A stretch of 64,000 bases of DNA, taken from Crossaster papposus. Lineage: Eukaryota > Echinodermata > Asteroidea > Velatida > Solasteridae. The notes under the pieces are model-generated. The model did not search any database and was not told the DNA's origin. It saw only the letters and a list, made by a program, of their open reading frames with translations. The stretch lies in contig JBAIAA010001512.1 in the NCBI GenBank assembly GCA_037893245.1, positions 21,791 through 85,790 on the forward strand. Reading direction: 5' to 3'. How positions within the stretch are numbered: position 1 is the stretch's first letter; every line of letters begins with the position of its first letter. The translations under genes were made by a program, and so were the position numbers. This document shows positions 22,561 to 35,200 of the stretch, piece by piece.

Positions 22561-24837
22561 TATGCAAACATTTCTCCACTGTCCCTTAAATTATTTGATA
22601 ATGAGTTAGCCTTGTATTTTGATGCAAATACGGTCAACATGTAATAATTACGCCAATATTTCTCCACTGTCACTTAAATTAATTGATCAGGGGTTAACCT
22701 TGCATTTGTATGCAAATTATATAAACAAATATATTAATTATTAAAAAATGTCTCAAATGTCCCCTAAATCATTTGTTAAGGGGTTAGCCTTGCATTTGTA
22801 TGCAAATAAGGTCAAAATATGATAATTATGCAAACATTTCTCCATGTCCCCTAAATCATTTGTTAAGGGGTTAGCCTTGCATTTGTATGCAAATAAGGTC
22901 AAAATATGATAATTATGCAAACATTTCTCCAATGTCCCCTAAATCAATTGATAAGGGGTTAGCATTGCATTTGTATGCAAATTAGGTCAAAATTATTATG
23001 CAAAAATGTTTCAAATGTCTCTTAAATTAATTGATAAGGGGTTAGCCTTGCATTTGTATGCAAATTAGGTCAACATTATTATGCAAAAATGTTTCAGTCT
23101 TTTAAATTAATTGATAAGGGGTTAGCCTTGCATTTGTATGCAAATAAGGTCAAAATATAAAAATGATGCAAAAATTTCTCCAATGACCCCTAAATTGATT
23201 GATCAGGGGTTAGCCTTGCATTTGTATGCAAATTAGTGTATGCAAATTAGGTCAAAATATAATAATTATGCAAACAATATGATTTTGTCAACAAATGATT
23301 GCAATATCCATAATTAATTGATAAGGGGTTAGCCTTGCATTTGTATTCAAATTAGGTTAAAATATGATAATTATGCAAACATGTCTCAAATGTCTTTTAA
23401 ATTAATTGATAAGGGGTTAGCCTTGTATTTGTATAAAAATAAGGTCAAAATCTGATAATTATGCAAGCATGTCTTAATTTTCTCTTAAATTGGTATGCAT
23501 TTGTATGCATATAGGGGTTAGTCTTGCATTTGTATGCAAATTAGTTTAAAATGTCTCCAATGTCCCTTAAATTATGTAATAAGGGGTTAGCCTTGCATTA
23601 GTGTGCAAACTATTTAAAAATATAATAATTATGCAAACATGTCTCAATTGTCCCTTAAATTTATATGCATTTGTATGCAAATTAGGTCAAAATATAATAA
23701 TTACGCCAATATTTCTCCACTGTCCCTTAAATTAATTGATCAGGGGTTAGCCTGGCATTTGTATGCAAATAAGGGCAACATTATTTAGTAAAAATGTTCA
23801 AATGTCCCTTAAATTAATTGATAATGGGTTAGCCTTGCATTTGTTTGCAAGTTAGGTCAAAATTATTATGCAAACATGTTTAAAATGTCTCTTAAATTAA
23901 TTGATAAGGGGTTAGACTTGCATTTGTATGCAAATTAGGTCAAAATATGATTATTATGCAAAAATGTTTCAAAAGTCTTTTAAATTAATTGATAAGGGGT
24001 TAGCCTTGCATTTGTATGCAAATAAGGTCAACATATAAAAATTATGCAAAAATGTCTCCAATGACCCCTTAATTGATTGATCAGGACTTAGCCTTGCATT
24101 TGTATGCAAATTAGGTCAAAATATAAAAATTATGCAAAAATGTCTTCAATGACCCCTAAATTGATTGATCAGGAGTTAGCCTTGCATTTGTATGCAAATT
24201 AGGTCAAAATAGATTATTATGCAAACAATATGATTTTCTCTACAAAATTTCCCAATATCCTTTAAATTAATCGATAAGTATTTGTATGCATAAGTATTTG
24301 TATTAAATATTATAATTATGCAAACATTTCCCCACTGTCCCTTGCATTTGTATGCAAATTAGGTCAAAGTATAATAATTATGCAAAAATGTCTCAAAAGT
24401 CCCTAAATTATTTGATAAGGGGTTAGCCTTGCATTTGTATGAAAATTAAGTCGAAATATGATAATTATGAAAAGATTATGATTTTGTCATATGAATATAT
24501 TTTGATCTAAATTGCATACAAATGCAAGGCTAACTCCTTATCAATTAATTTAAGGGACATTGGAGAAATTTTGCATAATTATCATATTTTGACCTTATTT
24601 GCTTACAAATGCAAGGCTAACCCCTTAACAAATGATTTAGAGGACATTTGAGACATTTTTGAATAATTAATATATTTGTTTATATAATTTGCATACAAAT
24701 GCAAGGTTAACCCCTGATCAATTAATTTAAGTGACAGTGGAGAAATATTATTTATCATATTTTGGACTAATTTGCATACAAATGCAAGTTTAACCCCTTA
24801 TCAATTAATTTAAGGGACATTTGAACCATACGAAGTG
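22560..24837. repeat. AT-rich ~85-bp satellite array arranged as a large foldback
   Basis: About 25 units contain AAGGGGTTAGCCTTGCATTT, GTATGCAAATTAGGTCAAAA and AATAATTATGCAAACATGTC. Each unit carries the near-palindrome TTGCATTTGTATGCAA, which includes the octamer ATGCAAAT. From about 24,516 the units are inverted. The inverted block repeats the outer left units closely, including the variant with ATATAAACAAATATATTAAT (22,727 and 24,680). The whole therefore has ~300-bp inverted arms around a tandem core, like a foldback transposon. Confidence 0.9.
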
Positions 24838-24950
24838 ACATCATCACCACCGAGGATAATAGGTTCTAAATAAAAAGCAAACATCCAAAAGACCCCCCAC
24901 CCCCAAAAAAAAAAAAATGCAGCGCAAAAGGAAACCCAAGCATGCATTAA

Positions 24951-25124
24951 CCAGTTCATGCCGGATGACGTATATAAACGCAAAAATTTCCCCAAATTCA
25001 AAACGGATGACGCATAAACACGCAACGTTCAAGTTCGGGTATGAACCTGCTTTGGATCGAGTTTCGTTAAAAATAATCCCGCCCGTCGGCTCGGCAATGT
25101 TAAAATAATCCTGGCGCGAACTGG
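24951..25124. mobile_element. TTAA-flanked MITE (CCAGTTCGCGCCGG family), copy 1
   Basis: TTAA lies on both sides (24,947-24,950 and 25,125-25,128). The inverted ends are CCAGTTCATGCCGG and CTGGCGCGAACTGG. The inside reads AAAACGGATGACGCATAAAC. TTAA duplication is typical of piggyBac-type insertion. It is shorter than the other copies. Confidence 0.88.
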
Positions 25125-25128
25125 TTAA

Positions 25129-26099
25129 GGAATTTCACCTCCCCGCCCCTTCCCACCCCACAAGATAACATCATTCAGTTGAAATAATCAAACGCAAATA
25201 CACGGAATGCTAGAGAGAAGTTCCAGTTTAATATATTAAGCCAACCTCTATGCATGCCATCACCAAATGAGTTGCTTGCTTTCCATATAAACGTTGATCA
25301 CTCGCACGTTTTATCCTTCACTTATTAGTTTATGTGCAACTCCTGTAGTTTATCAAATAAAAGGGCCAGTATTTTTTAGAGGGCAAACCATTCATTATTG
25401 TTCCTATTTTTCTAAATAACTGAAGCATTCAGCTTCATGTATTAAGCTACATAACGTGAACATTCCCATTCTTTTAGAAGACATAACCCCCCCCCCCCAC
25501 CCCCCAAATGCAAATGAAGACTTGCCATTAATGCTGCACAGTTTGTATCAGCAACGCGTGACAAAATCAACAATTTAAAATGGTTCTCGTATAAATAAAA
25601 CCCCAAACCAAACCAAACCAAATATGACTATCTCATGAAAACTTCAACAACTCGAGACACTTGGGTACTTTATAAGTTAACATTGTAAACTGACAGTTTG
25701 TAAATTTGTTTTCTTATATAATCAGTTAATAACATAAAGAAAAGAAAAACACACGAATTGCATTAGTTTCCAATTCTCTAATGCTTAATATGCCCTATAC
25801 AGTAATGCCAGTTCATATTTACTCCCTATTATACTTTATGATTGATGAATATTGATTGACATATAATTTTTTTGGATTGAGAGAAAAAAAAAATTAAAAA
25901 TGCCTTCCAAACGTATAACTTAAAAGAACACAAATGAATGTTTGAAAAAACGGCATACTTTTTTTGTGTATTGTTACATGATACATTACAGTTCAATAGT
26001 TCTATAGGTGATCCGGCATAATGTAATGAGATACAATTGGCAACAAATGTTTGGTTTTAGCCCAATGTTTGGTTTCATTTTCCGTCTTACTACCCGGTT
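25129..26099. other. Region downstream of the right eEF2 copy
   Basis: AT-rich, with a C-rich run near 25,490 and a CCAAACCAAACCAAA run near 25,605. It should hold the eEF2 3' untranslated region next to 26,100, but I see no convincing polyadenylation signal on the minus strand close to the stop. Confidence 0.5.
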
Positions 26100-26293
26100 C
26101 TACAGTTTGTCGTAGTATTTATCTAGTGGGGGGACTCCCTCCGATAGGCCCTTGCGTTTGCGCGTTACGGTCACGACGACACCAGGCTTGGTAGTGGTAT
26201 CGAGGGGGTCACCAGGCATGATCTGCCAGTGGTCAAACACGCACTGGGGAAAAGCTTGACCGCCGGTGTTGGAGCGCAGATCAGCTGTGAAGC
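26100..26293 (-). CDS. EEF2: eEF2 exon 12, right copy (domain V, stop)
   Basis: 194 bp, encoding [20 protein letters not shown] through PLDKYYDKL and a TAG stop. The acceptor is CTTGTAG. The C-terminus has the normal length for the family. Confidence 0.96.
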
Positions 26294-29200
26294 CTACAAG
26301 GGGAACAAAAAAAACACCAATAATCAAATATTTGACCACTCCCACGTCCCTATTTCAATATGTGACCTGTCACCAGAAAATGAGAGTAAAGTCGCACAAT
26401 GTGATTCAGAGATATGGCCATTCAAAGTCAAAATATGAAGGGGTGGTCAATTTTCAGATTTTGCGTAATTTGGAAAGCCCAAGTCCTCCTCTACATATTC
26501 CTATTTTTTGGGTGAGATCAGATGATCGAAAACCTTTTAAATTACGCGATTTTGCGTAGTTAGTGTTTGGATTAGAGTCCATTAGTGGTCTAATTAACAC
26601 GGTAATTAAATATGCAAATCAGGTCCTCGTAAGTATCCCACGTTTTCGAAATTTTGATATTTTGTTGTTTATACAATAGTTTGTATGTGTGAACAATTTT
26701 AAGAAGAAATAACGATTAGAACATAACCGTTGCTATTCTCAACCGAACCTTACTTGTCCTGTTTTGTAATCTTTTGCATGTTTTGTTTAAGACGTTTAAA
26801 GTAAGTTTTCTCACAAACACGTTTTGTGAAACCCATGACTTTCTAGAGCGCTGTAAAATGTATTTATCGCAAAACCCCCAAGTGTTATGTATCATTGGAA
26901 AGCTCTCTTTCTAAAGAATTTGTATAAACACCAATATCCTAATTTTCAATATTTCCGACTTTACTCTCATTTTGTGATGACAGGTCACATATGTGACCTG
27001 CTCCAACGAAACCCGAACAAAGTCGCACAATGTGTTTTATTTATAATCCATCGCCCCGAAGTGTTTTTTTTTGGGTCGGTTTTTGCGAAACAATTGGTAT
27101 AGAAATAATACGCTTTTCTAAACTTAAAAGCGGTCTATCCCATAATTAGATTGTGGGGGGCTTATCACTAAATCCTTACCCCAGGGGAGATAGGGTGGAG
27201 GTATGTAAAAATATGGTGAAAAAAAGTGGCATCAGGATGCAACATTCTTTTTAAAATCTATAAAGCCAAACTGCAATATAAGAGAAGTATATATATACGT
27301 ACCAAATGACTCATTGACGGGCAGATATGCCTTGATCATGAACATGGGTGTTCCGGGTACAATACCCTCTTCAAATACATGGCCACGTCTGCGATTTAGG
27401 ACTCCGTAGATGCCTCCAACTGCCTGTTCTGGGCACTAGGTACACATGAAAACAAAGCCAACCATTTCAACAAGACATTCCGAATCAACTCGACACTAAA
27501 CTCAACTGGGTGGGTGTACACACATTTATACTGAAATGGATGGAATCAACATGGTCGGGGTGAAAGGGGGTATTCAGTCCTAATTTGAAAATCACAGGCG
27601 TGTTGAAAAAGGTACACCTGTATTTTTCTAGGCGGGTACATTTTCAAGCCGTGTGATTCTGTGGTCCAACCTAAGACTAAACAATACTTGGAATTTTTGT
27701 TTATAATATTCTTCTTGGTTAGTTTTACAGTAAAGCCATTTTTTCTTTAATACTATTACTATTATATACTATTTTTCACAAATTATGAAGTACAATTATG
27801 CCGTCAATGTATGCCGAGGTGTGCGGTACAGTGGGATTCAGGCGTGCGATTATTAGCACTTCAAGGCGTGCTTTTAGGCGTGCGGTGGTGCGATTGCACG
27901 CCTCAAATCAGATAATCAGAAGGACTGGGTATTACGCCCGAAATTCCCAAACAATTTTTGTTTTGGATCGTTTATTTAATCCCATTTCCAACATCTGGTT
28001 GAAAGAAAACCAACCTAATGTCTTATTCCCAAGAAAAGTGGGAAAAAACCCCAAACAAACCACCCAAACCCCGTATGCATTTTCCCTGTCATTTTCACTC
28101 AATGTACGTACGACATGTTACACAAAGCACCAATGCACAAACGTTTCTTTAAGCCTGCGACGTGCTACCGAACTTTTTTTCAAAGTCGATTCGCTGTAAA
28201 AAAACCAATTACTATTTCATCCTGCGTTAAAAAAAATCTCATATTACATGTATTCCTAGTTCAAAGCAAGCTGAATAACATGGTAAGTGCCGCTTGAACC
28301 CTGGTTGAACCGGTGACACAGCGTTTTGCAAAGGAAAGGCTGCCCCACGAGTATCCCATTACATTATGTACATAAAGGGTCTTTGAGGTGTGGATTTTAC
28401 CGCCAGACCTTCCCAAGCAATCAATCAAGACTATTGTTGCCTTGCCTTGCCTTATTCAACAACACCAGCTGGTTTCTGGGTGTCTGGCCTGTGTTGACAA
28501 ATAGCCATAAAACCGAACAGCATGGGTGTATTACACGAAATACAAGCGACTTTAAAGGTAGTATACACCATTGGTAATTGCTTGAATTATCATGAATGGG
28601 TAGATTTGGGGGGGTTGTATTTCATAGTAAATATCGTTTAACTGACTTTTCCGAAGTTTCACAATCATGGATGTCGAGAAAAGCACGAAAAACAACAGCG
28701 TTCGCCGGATGGCAATCGCAAATTTTTCTTTATAAAATTCAATTTTTTGTAATAATTACAGGATATCTTTTTGCTGAATGTCTAGAATCATTATTTACTT
28801 TCAATTGAGTAAGATATTTCTTAATAATTCCGTAGTAAATATTTTCGATATCTGCAAATGGTGTATCCTACCTTTAAAGAAAGTACGGACGCGCGTTCGT
28901 GTAAAAAAAAGAAAAAAGTCGCACGTCACAAGGTCAAGGCTGCAGCTTAAAGTTACACACGAGTCTTTGGATATAATTAATATATAATTTGCGCTTCACT
29001 ATTATTATGATCAGATCTTTTTAGACCTACCTGGATTTCCACCAGATAGACGGGCTCCATGACGCGAGGTTGTGCCGTCAGCAAGCTAGCGTAGAGCACA
29101 CGCCTGGTAGTAGGAATGATCTGCCCACCGCCGCAATGTATGGCGTCTGCGTGCAGGGTCACATCGTGGATGTTGAAGCGCACCCCTCGAATATTTTCGT

Positions 29201-32200
29201 CACACAACACCCCCTGTCAGGTCAAGGAAATTGTTTAGTTTAGTTTAGTTCTGAATTGGTCCCTCTCTATTGACCTCCGACCTACTCTGTAAAGCAAACA
29301 TTGCTACAAACTAAAATTCACATTGTATTCGCTTTGACTAAATGTGACCTGTCATCACAACACGAGCGTAAAATCGCACGGAGTGATTTCCCGGTACGGC
29401 CAGTCAAAGTCAAAATTTGAAGGGGTGGTCTATTTTGAGATGCCCGTTTTCTCATAATCTCTGTATTAAGACTCCAGACTAAAAAAGAAAAATAAGAAAA
29501 ATATTGAGTATCAAACCTCCAAGTGTTATATACCATTGGAAAGCTCTGTTTCCCACAGAATTTAGAAATACCCATATCTCAATTTTAGATTTTGCCGACT
29601 TTACGCTCATTTTATGATGACAGGTCACAAAGTGACCCACTCTGCAAAAATGAGTCTGATGTGTTAAAAATGTTTCTTTTTTGTTTGTTTTTTTACAATT
29701 GGTCAAAAAAAAGTAGGAAATAAGCTTTCATTTGGTATATGGCACAACTCTGTAGAGTAATATGCATTGGTCTTTTACAATTTTGGAAAATTTGTTTTTT
29801 TCTCAGTTATATTCATAATGTCTTTGAAAAGAAATGAAGATTTACAATTGTAGTGCTTCATCAGATGCTATGGTAAGAGAATGACAAAACCTGTATTAAA
29901 TTGTATTTAGGGATCCAAACAATCTTTTCAATCGATCAGATCTGAAAATATAGGCTGTCGGAGAAACCAAAATGCTTTAAAAAACAAAATATTATTTGTT
30001 GAAAGAAAAATTACCTCCGAGACGATAAACAGCCCATTACGTAAAAATGTATTTTGCAACAGACTCATTTTTGCAGAGCGGGTCACAAATAATAACACAT
30101 AATTGTACGCACCATTACACCAAGGCACTAAGCCTGCAGCGGTTAAACTGTTCCTATTCAGTTAACCTTTTAATTTTTGTTTTGTTTTAATTTTTTTTAA
30201 TAAAAAACTGTTAACCATAACCGCAAAACATAGGTTACACGGATAATTTGATAACCGCAAACTTGCAGGCACTGGTTAAATAAATATATTTGTTTTTACT
30301 CAGTCTATTGTGTTTGTTGTAGTAAAAGTCTGACTGCAAGTTAGGAGAATGCATACATTTACAGGTAGTTTGGGAAATTGGTACCCGATTACGAAAAACA
30401 CGCGTACTCGGGTACCCGTTAAAAGAGCCCTACTCTAAAACTTCATTCTCGAACGTTCCTTTTCAGCTTGTTTCCAAAAATACACACTACAATACTGCCA
30501 CATCTGTGAGCAAATACAGCAACATTAAGTGTTTACAGTGAGCTTTAACCAGTTTGTTTAACAAAGTTTTCCCCAGATTCAAAACGGATGACGCATAAAC
30601 ACGCCACGAGCAAGGCCGGAAATGTCCGTCAGCAGCGAGCAAGGCCGGAAATGCGTTGGTGTGCTTTCCGGTACTGGCGGCCTGAACCTGCTTCGGATCG
30701 AGTTTTGTTAAAAATAATCCCGTGCGTCGGCTCGGTGATGTTAAAATAATCCTGGCGTGAACTGTTTAAGCTGTAAACTGCAAATATTTTCAAAATTCCC
30801 AAACAAATGAAATTCAAAACCTTTTCACTTTTAATATGGTCTGAAAAGTTACTATGTAGTTTGACAAATTTGCTACAGTTAGTCGGGTAATCGGGTACAC
30901 GGTTCCGATGCACTGCAAGGTCTGAAAGTACCTCTTTGGTCGCCCACTGAAAGCCAGCCACCACGCTGTCTTTGATCTCATTCAGATACTGCACTCCCTT
31001 GGTGACGTCAATCAGCAGGTTGGGCCCGGTGCCCTCCGGCCCAAAACACCAGATCTTCCTGGCCTCGTTGACGTCGTATTCGTACTTCTCAGCCAGGAAA
31101 CGGCCGCGCACCTTTGCGTCGGACCTTGGAGTGATCTCGTCCTGTTGGTGTTTGGACAAAAAATATACAAATTAAGCATTTAAAGGGATCGTATACATTT
31201 GGTAATTGGAACCACTGTTTGTTTCAATCCTATATAGTTATAGATATATACCATAAAACTAGCCTGTACAAATTTCATTTCAAAAGGTGGTAGCGATTTT
31301 GAGATATTGCCAAAAATCTGGAGTGGTTATGTCCACGCCGGAATAATAATCTGCATTGGAATACACAATCTGAGAAACGTCACTGCAGTAACACTTTTCA
31401 GATTCAAATTTTTGGGGATAAAAAGTGATATTTTTTTCTATAACCGCAGTACTTCCAAGTGAAAAGTTTCTAAAAATGCATTTTACTATCCACAGCTGCT
31501 GTACTTCTTACCAAGTAAGTTTGTATTCCCATACATTTTTGTAGTAATTACCAAACGTATATACGATACCTTTGAAGGTAGTATACACCATTTGCTTTTG
31601 CTGTTATTTTCGAATATAGAGGGGGTTTTATATTTTTAGTAACTATTGTGATGCTGACCTATTTTTTAAGTTTCAGAAGAAACAGATCAATTTATAGACG
31701 TCATAGAGACTGTTTCTTTGTGCCACATCAATTTTTGATTTATGTTTCCGCATATAGTCAATATTTTTAAGATGCCAGCTTATCAAAGAGGATATATTAT
31801 ACTTGTTTAAACAGAATAAAAAAATAAAAAAAGGAACCTTTTCGATGTCTTCTGCTAAGCCATCTGGGAAGGGGCAGCAGGTCATAAATAGACGGTTGTG
31901 CTTGTTGGGAGACTTGGAAAGGCAAGTTCGGTCGGACGGCTCCGCTACACTTTCTCTGTAGGAAACCACTGGGTCAGATTTCTGTCAAGAAAATCGAAAA
32001 TCAAATCAAATCAAATCACAAACAACTCTGCAGACGGAACCTTGAAATCGTACCTGTCCGATGACAGAAAGGCAAAAAAGCAGAAAGCTTTTAAGATCTG
32101 GAGGCCAAGCACACCGACAACCTTCTGAGGCAGTTTTATCTTGAAATAAGCAGGGTTTCCCTTTAGCGGTCGCCCGGTCGCCAAATGCGACCCAAAACAG

Positions 32201-35200
32201 CCACGGACGACTCAAAACACTTCCCTCGGTCGTCCGGCCGGCGTACGTAAAAACAGTGATAGTGCCAAAAAGCCATGTGCTCGCCCCATGCAAAGCATGC
32301 ATAATGCAGGCGCATTGTTTGATTGGTTTCCGCCGCATGCTTCAATGGACAAAGTTAAGGACCGAAACCAGTCCATGGCCGACATGCATGTATTTTTCCG
32401 TTACGCGAAATGGTCGAATTTGACATCGTAAGATGTAAAAATGCCCGGCAAACAAACGTCCATGAAGAAAGTCATATCCTGCAGGTTAATTATCAGATCA
32501 TGGTCGCCCTTTCCTATTTTTATATTTTCTGTTAATGTATTTCTTTCGAGGTAGTAACGCTTGTCCTTGAGCGATGTAGCGTGTTTCTACAAAATGTTCT
32601 ACCACGGCATGTTTCCTGCATTCAGTTTACACTTGTGTGGTGTGATGGTCAGCTCGGCGTTCATCGTGTGAAAGATTTAGGCCAACATTCTCCTGGTTTT
32701 TCCCCAAAAAGTTTTAAACCTTAAACATTTAATATGCTTTTACAATAACTCCGCCAGTTTTGTTGTCACAGGTGAGGTTTAGTTTTGATAGCTTTTGTGG
32801 CGGATGCAAATAAAATCTTCCCGCAAGATCAGCGATTACAACAAGCAGTGGGCTGTATAGTGCCGTGCCGTGCCGTGCCGTGCCGCGTTACGGTAATTTT
32901 CCCGAACAAGCGGCGCGCTTTCATTACCGGAAAGTCGGACAATGCAGTTGGCGTTGCGTAACCTCGGTGGAAAACACAGATATGGCAAATGCACACGTGG
33001 GCCACTGAAAATGCTTGCGGGCCACTGAAAACTCTAATTAGGTAGCCCGGCGGGCCACTGAAAAAAAAAGTTAAGGGAAACCCCCGTTCTTCAAAGCCAA
33101 GCAAAACTATTTGGGACCGTGAGAATCTTGGATCGTACCTTAATAGGGATGCAGGCATGGTCCTCTTCCAGATCCTTGAGGCATATTTCCAAGTGCAGTT
33201 CTCCCGCGCCAGCAACGATGTGTTCCCCGGACTCCTCAATGATGCACTGCACCATGGGATCAGACTTGGCCAGACGCTTCAGTCCCTCTACCAGTTTAGG
33301 CAGCTGGGATGGATCTTTGGCCTCCACGGCAACGCGCACCACGGGGCTGACGGAAAACTTCATCACCTGTTCCAACAATTACAGTCAACGATCGTTAATA
33401 TCTGTCGAATCTCAAGGGGAATGGGTACACGGATTTAGATCTATCCGGAGTTTAGTCAAGTTCCTGATTTGTCAACGTGCGAGAACGTGCATACGAATGG
33501 ATCCACTGTAACTCGCCATGCCAGGCTGCAGACACTTTTTACACAATATCTTATCACGTTTTTAACCCTAACGCTCCTCAATCCTCCAAAGTCCTCATTG
33601 CAGTTTGAGGATTTTTGAGGATGGAGGTTGAATTGCATTTTTTTTTAAATGAGGATTTTGGAGGATTGAGGCACAATGTTTTTTCAAGTGTGGAGGATTT
33701 TTGAGGATTGAAGCTAAATGGGTTTAACAAAAATGAGGATTTTCGAGGATTGACTTTCTTCAATCCTTCAGAATCCTCATTGCAGTTTGAGGAGTTTTGA
33801 GGATTGAGGATGAATGGTATTTAATAATCCAAGGATTTTGGAGGATTGAGCCAGTGGGTACCCCTTGATTTTTTTGAGTAGTGAATCCGAGGAATTGAGG
33901 ATTGAGGACGGTTGCTAGCAAAAAGGGCCTAGGGGGCAAGGGTTACCGTAATTTCCTGCGGACAAGGCGCTCGGCGGTTAAGGCGCAGGTCCCTAAAATC
34001 ACCCCCAAAAAATTCAAACGTCAACAGAAAAAGGCGCATGCTTGAACGCACCCAGAAGAACACCAGGCGCCACCCGGTGTAGGTACATCGCCACAAAAGG
34101 GTCATTTTGTTGCCTTAGAATGATCCCACTATTCCAAGCAAGAATTTGCTGAGTACTTGAGTTTATCTGGCCTGCAAACAATGTATGAAAACTTCAAACC
34201 AGTAGTCACAATATCGCACGAGGTTTACTTTGCCGATACATATCATGTATCACTGCAGTATAAACTGCATGCATGTACATGCACATGTACATCACATGCA
34301 GCGATCGCGTGCGGGTATCCCTAATTGCGACACCCCCTAGTCTTTTTTCCAGTCGTTGTGAATGCTCCGCGCTGTGTAGTTCGGATGGTGAATTGCATGA
34401 AGCCGGAATGTAGATGAAAAAAACGTTTAGAAAAAGGCCACATAGTACAGGCCAGCTTTTTATCGCTGTTGTACGCGTCATGCAGCGCACGCTGTAGTCT
34501 TGTTTGCAAGACGATCTTAATCGCGGTATATGCAGCGCGCGTAGGCCGCCGATGCGGGCGTCCTCTAACGTACGCCGTACCATACACGCAATGACCTTCG
34601 GTCTTAGCGAAGGTAATTCGCGCGTGGTCTACGGCGTACGTTAGAGGGCGCCCCGAATCGCGAAGATAGTCTTGCAAACAAAACTACGCACGCTGCCGAG
34701 TGCTAAATCACATGTATACGTGTACATGTACACACGTATATGTACGGTCGTAGGGGGATCAACACATCGCGGCATTGTTAATGGAAACACGGTCACAATG
34801 TCCGGAGAGTTGAGCTAATTGGTTGACCGCATTATTGAGTAAGATTGCGGCGTTCAAAGAATTCTTCACACAAAGACCGTCACTTTGAACTCAAGCGACA
34901 TCATATACGGCGCACCGAAAGATAACGCGCGGCGATGTTTTTGTGGTCTAGAAAGTCAGATAAGCCGCGTCTTTACCGCAGGAAATTATGGTATGTAACC
35001 TCTGATGAATTTATGTAAAACATGATGCGTGCGCATACTGCCAGGCACATTTGAATACAGATGTAAACAGAGGCACATCGTCTATAGCATGCACGACCAA
35101 AGTTTGATAGCAATAGGCCGTATTTTTGAACGTTGAGGGCACTGTGCAAACGGTATTGGGGGTATAATTAAAAGTGATTAGAAGATGATTCAAGTCAGTT

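Noticed and set aside
24810-25025. Minus-strand frame with a hydrophobic stretch (FFFWGWGVFW)
   Set aside because: It comes from a run of A/C bases and a MITE, with no support as a gene.
33119-33511. Plus-strand frame of 130 codons
   Set aside because: Antisense shadow of eEF2 exon 7.
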